Assembly (NCBI GenBank): GCA_902787595.1
Contig: CADAHD010000088.1
Location: 1-11,842, forward strand
From: an uncultured Lachnospiraceae bacterium
Lineage (GTDB): Bacteria; Bacillota_A; Clostridia; Lachnospirales; Lachnospiraceae
Direction: 5' to 3'
Length of the DNA stretch: 11,842 bases
Position 1 is the first letter of the stretch; each line of letters begins with the position of its first letter. This document shows positions 1-8,399 of the stretch, piece after piece. The notes under the pieces are model-generated. The model saw only the letters and a list, made by a program, of their open reading frames with translations, searched no databases and was not told the DNA's origin. The position numbers were made by a program, and so were the translations under genes.

Positions 1-383
1 CGCGGGCAGAAGGCCCCGTTCACCTCCCAGCCATCGGGGTCAAAGCCGAGTTTCCCGGCATATGTCCGGAAGAGCTCGAGGTAGTCCTCCTTCGGAGAAA
101 AGAGATCTGTCAGGCCGAGATTGACCTTTCCGTCGTAAACGCTCTCCCAGCCGTAGCCGCGGGGCGACATACCGAAATGGATGCGGATCCGGTCTTCTCC
201 CACCTCTCCGGGGAGATTGAAAACTATCTGCATCGCGATATTCCGGCTTTTTATCTTCTGATATCTCGAGGAGAAGCCTAACGCGCCGTCGGCGAAAACG
301 AGATGGTCGTATGTCATCTTCTGCCCGTCGGCAAATACGAGAAGGTTTTCTTTCGCATCATGCGAAACGAGGTTCCAGCCCTC
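1..383 (-). CDS. Internal fragment of a FAD-dependent oxidoreductase (geranylgeranyl-reductase-like)
   Basis: The minus-strand frame beginning with GAG at 383 is open to the window edge (about 127 codons) and has neither its true start nor its end here. Visible motifs are FADGALGFSSR, which matches the late FAD-contact motif (ADG followed by S and R) of p-hydroxybenzoate-hydroxylase/geranylgeranyl-reductase-type flavoproteins, and FGMSPRGYGW, matching their FG...GY.W segment, followed by VNLGL. The N-terminal dinucleotide-binding GxGxxG is missing because the upstream part is replaced by a flippase gene. Leucine codons here are almost all CTC and arginine is often CGG, and local GC is higher than in the genes to the right. 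The substrate cannot be told. The family is fairly sure; the fragment's origin (genuine rearrangement or foreign contig end) is not. Confidence 0.6.
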
Positions 384-727
384 CCCGCAAAGGATTCCGC
401 GCCGAAATATAAACCCAATGATGCTATCAGTCCCATGCAGATCGCAAATATAAGCGCATCATGAAAAAGCCTGTGGGCATTCCTGTTATCGCCCTTCGCC
501 AGACGGGCGCTCATCAGTTTTGATATGGCCAGAGGCATGCTGTAAGAAGAAAGCGTAAGCGCGATATTGTAGAGACCAAAGGCTACCGAATACAGGCCGT
601 TTCCCGCATTTCCCATAATATTGGCCATGGGGATACGGTAAATAAAACCTATCACCTTACTGATAAGTCCCGCTACAGCCAATATACTGCCCTGAAGGAG
701 CAGATTTTTCTTCAGATGCTCGTTCAT
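314..727 (-). pseudogene. Truncated N-terminus of a MurJ/SpoVB-like polysaccharide/lipid flippase
   Basis: The ATG at 727 opens a 137-codon frame. Residues 1-115 have the N-terminal pattern of MOP-superfamily flippases of the SpoVB/MurJ/Wzx type: KKNLLLQGSILAVAGLISK, then the IGFIYRIP motif, an N.MGNAGNGLYS loop, and hydrophobic helices at roughly 12-32, 45-68 and 90-110. Complete members have about 450-550 residues and 12-14 helices that move lipid-linked precursors across the membrane. After residue 115 (near base 383) similarity stops and the remaining 22 residues are an out-of-frame reading of a flavoprotein gene, so the protein should not function. The ribosome site is weak (GGGA just before the ATG). 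An intrinsic terminator lies immediately upstream, so expression would need a promoter inside the preceding 68-residue gene or read-through. MurJ, SpoVB and Wzx cannot be told apart from this much. Confidence 0.7.
375..400. other. Break point joining flippase gene to flavoprotein gene
   Basis: To the right, the minus-strand frame encodes flippase sequence ending ...LYFGAESFAG. To the left, a different frame encodes flavoprotein sequence starting about ...GEGWNLVSHD. Both frames stay open across a few dozen bases, so the exact joint cannot be placed better than about 375-400. No insertion-sequence end, inverted repeat or tRNA marks it. Codon preference changes at the same place, which favours a contig chimera or a horizontally acquired segment over a simple internal deletion. 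Confidence 0.6.
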
Positions 728-747
728 TCCCAGGTAGTTTCTTTTTC

Positions 748-777
748 AAAAAAATGGGGCAGGAAAAGCCTGCCCCC
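748..777 (-). terminator. Intrinsic (rho-independent) terminator after the 68-residue gene
   Basis: Bases 756-763 (GGGGCAGG) pair perfectly with 769-776 (CCTGCCCC) around a 5-base loop. In the minus-strand transcript the hairpin is followed by A and then seven U residues (from bases 754-748). It lies about 25 bases after the stop codon at 803, and about 20 bases before the start of the flippase fragment. It closes the unit that starts with the promoter at 1042-1071, and is the first visible stop for transcripts reading down from the ATP synthase operon. Confidence 0.88.
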
Positions 778-802
778 ATTAAATCCCGTCAAATACAAAA
801 AA

Positions 803-1009
803 TCAACCAAGCGCCTTTTTCTTATATTCCCGGCATTCCTCAGCCGTTCCTATCTCACGGTATTCCTGCAGCTCCTGCAAAAGGCTTACCAGATAGTCGA
901 TATCCTTCTGACGCATCACGGTATTGGCCGACTGCAGCACACCGGCGCCTTCATCCCCTATGGAAAGGGTATCCATCAATATTTTCAGTTCTTCATGATT
1001 ATCAGCCAT
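803..1009 (-). CDS. Small uncharacterised 68-residue protein
   Basis: The 68-residue protein is acidic to neutral, has no signal peptide or membrane segment, and looks mostly helical. Its last part, LLQELQEYREIGTAEECREY, resembles a short Y-x-x-IGT-x-EECR motif that I recall from other small Clostridia and mobile-element proteins of unknown role; that recollection is not verified. Cysteine occurs only once, in EECRE, so a zinc site is unlikely. The start is supported by a strong GGGAGG ribosome site 5 bases upstream. The gene has its own sigma-A-type promoter (1042-1071) and its own intrinsic terminator (748-777), so it is probably a real single-gene unit rather than a chance frame. No function is proposed. 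Confidence 0.72.
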   Translation of the reverse strand: MADNHEELKILMDTLSIGDEGAGVLQSANTVMRQKDIDYLVSLLQELQEYREIGTAEECREYKKKALG

Positions 1010-1041
1010 AATAACCTCCCGTGAACGAAAAATCTTTAACG

Positions 1042-1071
1042 ATTATAGCATAAGCACGCTGCGTTTGTCCA
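1042..1071 (-). promoter_or_regulatory. Sigma-A-type promoter for the 68-residue gene
   Basis: On the minus strand, -35 TGGACA (1071-1066, five of six consensus bases) is separated by 18 bases from a perfect -10 TATAAT (1047-1042). The predicted start near 1035 gives a leader of about 26 bases carrying the GGGAGG ribosome site. It sits in the 77-base gap after the stop codon at 1087, a gap that has no visible terminator, so read-through from upstream could add to its output. Confidence 0.75.
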
Positions 1072-1086
1072 TAAATAATTATGCCC

Positions 1087-1758
1087 TCAGGTATAAAGTT
1101 TTGCCTTTGCGGCAGCGGTAAGACCTGCTCTCTGATCATAGAAAAGCGCACTTGCCACAGAACCTTTTGTCACATACCAGCGATCGCTACCGTCAAACTT
1201 TGACAGTTCGATATTTACCTTATTTCCTGCTGCATTGCTCTGTACATAGTATACGATATTAAGCCTGCCCAGCTGCTCAAGGCTCTGCGAATTGAGCGCG
1301 TCCGTGTTGGGCTGGTTGAAATAAAGATCAACTGTCAGCGGCTGAGCGGGATGGAAACCGTTATCTGCCACTGCCCCTGCAAAATATGCTCTGGGAAGCC
1401 AGCGGTAATCATCATCCTTAAGACGGTCGTTCATATAATTATCCCAGCCTCCGTTTGTTCCGCCTTCGGTAAAGCCGCGGCCGAAAGGCTCCAGATTCGC
1501 AAAGAGATACTTCATCATGCCCATGCCCGTATCCTTGTCTGCCGTAAGCGCCATTACCGCATAAACATAATATGCAGCCACGCTTCCGGGATCGGACACA
1601 TTCACCGAAGCTTTAAGCTCCTCAAGATTCTCCACAGGTTTTATCTCGATGCGCCTGTTGCTCTTCCAGGAAGCATCAAGCCCTGCAGCTCCTGCACCGC
1701 CGCTTACAGCCGATACAAGATTGCTCGCCGAACTCATCATCTGGTCAAAAAGTCCCAT
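1087..1758 (-). CDS. Uncharacterised soluble 223-residue protein at the end of the ATP synthase operon
   Basis: The ATG at 1758 has a strong GAGGAGG ribosome site 7-8 bases upstream and lies 21 bases after the lipoprotein stop, so the two are probably co-transcribed. The protein opens with MGLFDQMMSSASNLVSAVSGGAGAAG, an amphipathic, glycine/alanine-rich stretch with no positive n-region, so it is not a normal signal peptide. The body (about 30-223) has recognisable blocks: DPGSVAAYYVYAVMAL, a GGTNGGWDNYMNDRL segment rich in Gly, Asn and Trp, YRWLPRAYFAGA, LTVDLYFNQP, and a C-terminal beta-rich part ending SALFYDQRAGL. It reminds me of a Firmicutes domain-of-unknown-function family (possibly DUF6935), but I cannot verify that. 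It has no catalytic motif I recognise. Function unknown; being a real gene is very likely. Confidence 0.85.
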   Translation of the reverse strand: MGLFDQMMSSASNLVSAVSGGAGAAGLDASWKSNRRIEIKPVENLEELKASVNVSDPGSVAAYYVYAVMALTADKDTGMGMMKYLFANLEPFGRGFTEGGTNGGWDNYMNDRLKDDDYRWLPRAYFAGAVADNGFHPAQPLTVDLYFNQPNTDALNSQSLEQLGRLNIVYYVQSNAAGNKVNIELSKFDGSDRWYVTKGSVASALFYDQRAGLTAAAKAKLYT

Positions 1759-1779
1759 TTCTGTAACCTCCTCATATTA

Positions 1780-3123
1780 TTATTTTTTTATAAGATCAAT
1801 TACCGTTCCCACTTCCAGCAGATCGAATTCCGATCCCGTAACCGTAAATCTTATGCCCTTTGATGTCGCTTCTATCTTCCCTTCGATCCTGTCATCGCCT
1901 ATATATCCCTGATTGATCGACAGGTCATCCCCGTCCATGTTCAGATAAGCATCTGCCGCTGCCAGACGGTAAATGGATATTTCCGCATGATAGCCTCCCG
2001 TCTGGGGATCTGCAGCCTCGATCGTTATAGTGCTGCCGTCATCCGCTACCCATTCACCAAGAAATACCTTATCCGTTGCCTCATAACGCTTATCATCCCT
2101 GGATACATCAGGCGCGCCGTTCGCTGTGGGCAGCTCAAAATACCCCAGTCCGTAATAAGGGATATCCTGCCAGTAAAGGATATCTCCGTTTTCATCCGTC
2201 ATTACTTCCACAAGTGAAGGAGAATAAGCCCCCGAATGCGCATACATCTCCATTCCCTTATAATTATAGTTTATAACGCTGAAAGGATGGCCGTTATCGG
2301 CATAACGCACAGCCAGCGCAGATTTCTCCATTCCATAGAGCATTATGTCTTCAAAAAACTCTGTTTCCACCTCCTGCAGGTCGCAGGAATCTCCCCAGTC
2401 GGCATAACGGATAGCGTAGAAAACGGAATCCGTTTTGCGTTCCTTATCCCAGTCGATACGCTCATAAGGATATATCGGGTCCCTCTGCATATCGTCACGT
2501 ATGAAGACCCACCAGCCGTCATGTCCCTGCCTCTCATAGCCTATCACATCTTCTGCCAGCTGTGACAGCCCGTTGCCGTATTCACGCAGGATCAGATTAT
2601 TCTCGCATACCATTACATAAAAATTCGAATATAAGGAATCGGTCTTCTGAATGGGGAAACCATCCGTCACGCCGGTGCAGGTCAGCTCCAGACCGCTCAG
2701 CGCATTTTCCGCTGTATCAAATTCATGATTGAAACTGATATCATAATAAGCCTCTTCCGCTGCATATGCCATATGATATGTAGCGGTCATGGTATCGGAA
2801 TCTATGATAAGAGTATCCGGTATGAGATTGGGGTCTTGTATCATGTTTTCCCCTTCGTTCAGATACCATACCCCGTCAAGGCGCTCTGCCATTTCCTCTT
2901 CGTTCAGATGATACCCCACCATCAGATACTCCGGCTCCGTGGGCAGATCTTCCGGCGCAGCAGTCGGCGTGGGATCTTCCGCTACGACATCATCGGGCTC
3001 GGCAACAGTCGGTGTTGCCTCCGGTTCTTCATAATTTCCTCTGCTGTTATTATCAGCATTCGTGCAGGCGCCTAACACTGCCATACCAACGACAGCAGCC
3101 GTCAGTATCCTCCTCTTTTTCAT
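1780..3123 (-). CDS. Putative lipoprotein of unknown function, directly downstream of atpC
   Basis: The 447-residue product begins with MKKRR, a hydrophobic core, and the lipobox LGAC with Cys20 as the predicted lipidation site, so it should be anchored to the outer face of the cytoplasmic membrane. Residues 21-65 form an acidic, Pro/Thr-rich spacer (EATPTVAEPDD, EDPTPTAAPED). The rest is rich in aromatic and acidic residues and probably beta structure. Two stretches resemble each other loosely and look like lipocalin-type 'how much ligand' barrels: about 84-150 (GVWYLNEGENM..., TATYHMAY) and about 355-447 (FLGEWVADDGSTITIEA...). I recognise no enzyme motif. The ATG follows GGGGAGGAG by about 4 bases and lies 30 bases after the atpC stop, with no terminator between, so it is probably transcribed with the ATP synthase genes. 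A role in that complex is not implied by sequence. Confidence 0.85.
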   Translation of the reverse strand: MKKRRILTAAVVGMAVLGACTNADNNSRGNYEEPEATPTVAEPDDVVAEDPTPTAAPEDLPTEPEYLMVGYHLNEEEMAERLDGVWYLNEGENMIQDPNLIPDTLIIDSDTMTATYHMAYAAEEAYYDISFNHEFDTAENALSGLELTCTGVTDGFPIQKTDSLYSNFYVMVCENNLILREYGNGLSQLAEDVIGYERQGHDGWWVFIRDDMQRDPIYPYERIDWDKERKTDSVFYAIRYADWGDSCDLQEVETEFFEDIMLYGMEKSALAVRYADNGHPFSVINYNYKGMEMYAHSGAYSPSLVEVMTDENGDILYWQDIPYYGLGYFELPTANGAPDVSRDDKRYEATDKVFLGEWVADDGSTITIEAADPQTGGYHAEISIYRLAAADAYLNMDGDDLSINQGYIGDDRIEGKIEATSKGIRFTVTGSEFDLLEVGTVIDLIKK

Positions 3124-3153
3124 AATACTCCTCCCCTCAATACGCCTGAGCTT

Positions 3154-4955
<1,802 letters not shown>

Positions 4956-4968
<13 letters not shown>

Positions 4969-5900
4969 ATGCGCTGCCGCGCCTTTTTTAGCCTGCGCAT
5001 CCTCTGCGCCTTTGCGCCGGCGGATACTTCGGTTATCTGCTGGGTTATGGCAGCCTGTCTGACCCTGTTATATTCTTTCTTAAGCTTTGTGAGCAGTTCC
5101 TCCGCATTGCGGTTTGCGTTGCTCATAGCGTTCATTCTTGAATTCTGTTCCGCGGAAAAGGAATCTACCATCGCGCCGTAAATAAACCCCGCCACATATG
5201 AAGGTATCATGGAATCAAGTACCGATGTGGGCGACGGCTCAAAACGGTATTCCTTATTGCTGCTTTTGCCGGCATCAGGATCTTCCTTATCCCTGCTTTC
5301 ACCGGCATCCAGAAAATCTTTCCGTGAAAAAGGCAGCAGCCTTGCCATTCTGACTACGCAGCTGAGCTCGCTCTCCATATCGCTGTAGATGACCGTTATG
5401 TCATCAGCCCGTCCGCTGTCATATTCATCAAGCAGCAGCGCGGATATCTCTCTTGCCCGTGCAAAAGTGGGGTCCTGCGCCGTATAATAAAAGGTCTCTT
5501 CAATAGGGCCTTTATGCTTTTTAAAATACCTGCGCCCGTAATCCCCCACCACATAAAGACGAACATTACGATGCTTCTTCATCTCCGCCTCGGCGGCGCG
5601 TATAACATTGTGGTTATAGCCTCCGGCCAGCCCCCGGTCAGCTGTTATCACCAGAAACGCCTGCTTGCGCGCCTCTTTGCTGCGGTCTTTGGGATAAAAA
5701 TAATGCGAATCCACATCATTGGTGCTCTGGAAGATACGTTTGATCTCGTGCTCGGTCGCGTCAAAATACGGCCTTGTCTTTGCCAGCCCTTCCTTTGCCT
5801 TCCTGAGCTTTGCGGAAGAGATAAGATACATGGCGTTTGTGATCTTCTTTGTATTACGGACGCTGTCTATACGTCCTTTTATCTCTCTTGCGTTTGCCAT
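4956..5900 (-). CDS. atpG: F-type ATP synthase gamma (central shaft) subunit
   Basis: The 314-residue protein is the central rotor shaft. The N-terminal helix MANAREIKGRIDSVRNTKKITNAM and the C-terminal helix (about 250-300; EQNSRMNAMSNANRN, then YNRVRQAAITQQITEV) are the paired coiled coil that inserts into the alpha/beta ring. The middle has the Rossmann-like core (FLVITADRGLAGGYN at 82-96). It is about 25-30 residues longer than the E. coli protein, owing to a charged insertion near 198-218 that contains an imperfect tandem repeat (DAGESRDKE / DAGKSSNKE), and a basic tail after residue 300. The ATG at 5900 overlaps the end of alpha by 22 bases, so it is coupled to alpha; the stop abuts the beta TTG. 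Confidence 0.97.
5250..5309 (-). repeat. Imperfect tandem repeat inside atpG
   Basis: Bases 5283-5309 and 5250-5276 are two 27-base copies, 33 bases apart, with 23 of 27 positions identical. They encode DAGESRDKE and DAGKSSNKE in the gamma subunit. The copies stay in frame and fall in a surface insertion that shorter gamma subunits lack, so this looks like a small lineage-specific duplication that has begun to diverge. Confidence 0.75.
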
Positions 5901-7630
5901 GTTTTAAGATACTCCCCGGCCACGGTCTTGATATTCTCCCTGAGCTCATCGCTCAGCTTTCCGCTCTTGTCTATCTCATTGCAGATCCCTGCATGCATGC
6001 TCTCAAAATGAGCCAGCAGGTCATTGATAAAAGCTCTTATCCTGTTTATCTCAAGATCCATAAGAAGCCGCGCCGTGGCCGTCACCAGGATGATGACCAT
6101 GCTGTGGAGCTGATACGGCTTTCCTGTGGGCTGACGCAGTATCTGCATAAGTCCCTGGCCGTATTTGAGCTGCTTCTTTGTGGATTCGTCCAGATCACTG
6201 GAAAACTGCGTGAAAACTTCCATCTCACGGTACTGTGCCAGATCCAGACGCAGGCTGCCCGCTGCAGCCTTCATAGCCTTTGTCTGCGCAGCGCCGCCCA
6301 CACGGGATACCGAAAGACCTACGTTAACTGCAGGCCTCTGTCCCGCAAAGAACAGACTGCTCTCTAAGAATATCTGTCCGTCAGTGATGGAGATGATATT
6401 TGTAGGGATATAAGCGGAAACATCGCCTTCCTGCGTCTCTACTATGGGCAGAGCCGTGATACTGCCACCGCCCAGTTCGTCCGAAAGCCTTGCGGAACGC
6501 TCCAAAAGTCTGGAATGCAGATAGAATACGTCACCGGGATATGCTTCACGTCCGGGTGAACGCTCAAGCAGCAGTGAAAGTGCCCTGTATGCCACGGCGT
6601 GCTTAGAAAGATCATCATATACGATCAGCACATCCTTCCCCTGATACATAAAGTACTCCGCAAGGGCTGTGCCTGCATAAGGCGCGATATACTGAATGGG
6701 AGCCGTTTCACTGGCGGAAGCGCTTACTACCACCGTATGCTTCATGGCGCCCTTTTTCTTTAACATCTCAACAAGGCGTGACACGCTGCTGGCCTTCTGC
6801 CCTATAGCCACATAAATACAGATGACATCATCCTGATTAAGGATAGCGTCAATAGCTATGGAGGTCTTGCCGGTCTGACGGTCGCCTATTATCAGCTCTC
6901 TCTGTCCCCTGCCTATAGGGAACATGGAATCTATCGAAAGTATGCCTGTATACATGGGAGTGTTAACGGCCTGGCGTTCCACTATGCCGGGCGCGGGTGA
7001 TTCCACAGCCCTGTAATCCACGGACTGTATGGGTCCGCCGCCGTCTATCGCCTCGCCCAGGGCATTTACAACCCTGCCCAGATAACCGTCGCCCACGGGA
7101 ATGCCTGCCGTCTTGCCGGTACGGCGCACGCGGCTGCCTTCACAGACATTGGTATCATCACCGAAAAGGATCACGCCCAGACTGTCCCTGCGGATATCCT
7201 GGACCATACCCTTAACGCCGGACTCAAATACCACGATCTCACCATACACGGCCTTATCAAGGCCTTTGATGATGGCTATGCCATCACCGATGGTGAGCAC
7301 TTCTCCCTCTTCCCTGGAGACTGTCTCCACATTCCAGCTGTCTATCGCTGTCTTGAAAAGACCTATAACATCGGAAGTATCATCATCATGTCTGACAACG
7401 CCTTCCAGTAATTCCTTTAACTGCGCAAAACGCCCCTGCCTGCTGCGGTCGTATACGTCGTCGCCCACTACCAGCTTAAAGCCGTTGCCCAGGTCTTCAT
7501 CTTGTACCCAGACCAGCTCGTATTCCTTGGCATAACGCCTTCCTATAAATTCCTTAAGGCGTTCTTCCTGCTGGGTATCAGGTTTTTTGGCCGCATACAG
7601 ATATGCGCGGGAGGCTTTCTTTTCAGCCAT
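5879..7630 (-). CDS. atpA: F-type ATP synthase alpha subunit with N-terminal delta-like (OSCP C-terminal) domain
   Basis: The 583-residue product is about 70-80 residues longer than usual alpha subunits. Residues about 105-583 are a normal alpha: P-loop GDRQTGKT (249-256), the APIQYIAPYAG segment (310-320), and the arginine finger in SVSRVGGAAQ (Arg443). Residues about 12-78 instead resemble the C-terminal half of subunit delta: QDEDLGNGFKLVVGDDVYD followed by RSRQGRFAQLKELLEG lines up with the E. coli delta stretch IDKSVMAGVIIRAGDMVID...SVRGRLERLADVLQ. In normal enzymes this half of delta binds the b stalk, while its N-terminal half grips the alpha N-termini. No separate atpH lies between atpF and this gene. 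I chose the ATG at 7630 (overlapping the atpF stop by 8 bases, AAGGA 9 bases upstream); an in-frame ATG at 7669 would add 13 basic residues. The frame is continuous, so this is a true fusion in the sequence given. Confidence 0.95.
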   Translation of the reverse strand: MAEKKASRAYLYAAKKPDTQQEERLKEFIGRRYAKEYELVWVQDEDLGNGFKLVVGDDVYDRSRQGRFAQLKELLEGVVRHDDDTSDVIGLFKTAIDSWNVETVSREEGEVLTIGDGIAIIKGLDKAVYGEIVVFESGVKGMVQDIRRDSLGVILFGDDTNVCEGSRVRRTGKTAGIPVGDGYLGRVVNALGEAIDGGGPIQSVDYRAVESPAPGIVERQAVNTPMYTGILSIDSMFPIGRGQRELIIGDRQTGKTSIAIDAILNQDDVICIYVAIGQKASSVSRLVEMLKKKGAMKHTVVVSASASETAPIQYIAPYAGTALAEYFMYQGKDVLIVYDDLSKHAVAYRALSLLLERSPGREAYPGDVFYLHSRLLERSARLSDELGGGSITALPIVETQEGDVSAYIPTNIISITDGQIFLESSLFFAGQRPAVNVGLSVSRVGGAAQTKAMKAAAGSLRLDLAQYREMEVFTQFSSDLDESTKKQLKYGQGLMQILRQPTGKPYQLHSMVIILVTATARLLMDLEINRIRAFINDLLAHFESMHAGICNEIDKSGKLSDELRENIKTVAGEYLKTWQTQER

Positions 7631-8111
7631 TTGCCTTCGTCCTTTCCGCCTCTTTGATAAACTCATCATAAGGATCCGCTACATCCTCGCCCTGCATGAG
7701 TTTCTTAGCGGCCTGCTCTATCATATCGGATATGTCCTGCTTTGCGCCTCCGATGATCGCCTTTTTCTCACGCTCAGCCTGTGCGCGGGCATCCGAAAGT
7801 ATCTGCCTTGCTTCTTCCTTTGCGGCAGCTATCTGCTCTTTTTTGAGTTCCTCTATCTCTGCAGCTGCTTCTCTCTTGCTCTCGGCAAGTTCTGCTGCCG
7901 CAGCTTTCATCTTCTCATCATACTCTTCAACCTTTTTCTTTGCAGCCTGCTCAGCATTGACCGCGCCCTCGGTAAGATCCCTGATCTGATCCGCGCGTTT
8001 GTCCATAAACTTGACCACGGGAGCATAAAGCAGGATATAAAGTCCCGCAAAGAGGATCACCGCATTAAAAAGGTGCAGAAGTACCTGTACAAAATCTATT
8101 CCCAAAGGCAT
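7623..8111 (-). CDS. atpF: F-type ATP synthase b (stator stalk) subunit
   Basis: The 162-residue protein has one N-terminal membrane helix (about 10-32, VLLHLFNAVILFAGLYILLY) followed by the family's PVVKFMDKRADQI entry and a long Ala/Glu/Lys-rich helix (40-140), which dimerises into the peripheral stalk. The C-terminal end (141-162) is less helical and should meet delta; here the only delta-like partner in the window is fused to alpha. The length is normal, so it is not a b-delta fusion like those of actinobacteria. GGGAGGG precedes the ATG by about 8 bases; the gene starts 19 bases after the c-subunit stop and overlaps alpha by 8 bases. Confidence 0.95.
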   Translation of the reverse strand: MPLGIDFVQVLLHLFNAVILFAGLYILLYAPVVKFMDKRADQIRDLTEGAVNAEQAAKKKVEEYDEKMKAAAAELAESKREAAAEIEELKKEQIAAAKEEARQILSDARAQAEREKKAIIGGAKQDISDMIEQAAKKLMQGEDVADPYDEFIKEAERTKANG

Positions 8112-8130
8112 AATGAACGCCCTCCCTTTT

Positions 8131-8399
8131 TTACAGAACGAATACTATCAGTATAGCTACGATCAGAGCGTAGATAACGACGGTCTCTATGAACACGAGG
8201 CCCAGCATGAGCTGTGTCTGCCTGTTGCCGAATCCGCTGCAGCTGCCACCGCGGATGCATTTGCATCTTCGCCGGCCATAAGCGTGACGGATGCTGCAGG
8301 TTCTGCAGCCTTTGCCTTGATGGCTCCCGCAAAGGTAAGGCCGGTAAGCAGTACGATCAGCGCCGCAAGGACAATAGATAAGGATTTAAGCTTCTTCAT
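8131..8399 (-). pseudogene. atpE: F-type ATP synthase c subunit, broken by an internal deletion and frameshift
   Basis: This is where the c subunit belongs (between a and b). From the ATG at 8399 (GGAGG about 9 bases upstream, 14-base overlap with atpB) the frame encodes a signal-peptide-like start MKKLKSLSIVLAALIVLLTG ending at AKA-AEP, then an Ala-rich acidic spacer to DSATG, and stops at 8187 after 70 codons. In another frame, 8220-8131 encodes QTQLMLGLVFIETVVIYALI plus VAILIVFVL, the second helix of a c subunit with the ion-binding Glu (in FIET) equivalent to E. coli Asp61. The first Gly-rich helix and the R-Q-P loop are absent from every frame, so a simple frameshift cannot rescue it. 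The missing length should be about 100-140 bases and equal to 1 modulo 3. A cell using this operon could not make ion-driven ATP with this copy; an assembly error is a serious alternative. Confidence 0.8.

Noticed and set aside
7400..7669. A separate delta gene overlapping the start of alpha, joined only by a sequencing error
   Set aside because: The reading frame is continuous from the delta-like part into alpha with no stop, and the delta-like part lacks its N-terminal half, so two independent full genes do not fit.
8187..8240. Programmed ribosomal frameshift to make a full c subunit
   Set aside because: No slippery heptamer is present at the frame change, and a frameshift could not supply the missing first helix and R-Q-P loop, which are absent from all frames.
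8096..8332. Minus-strand 78-codon frame crossing the atpE/atpF boundary
   Set aside because: It is the third frame of the c-subunit region, rich in Arg, Gln and His with no hydrophobic helices, and it corresponds to neither piece of the c subunit.
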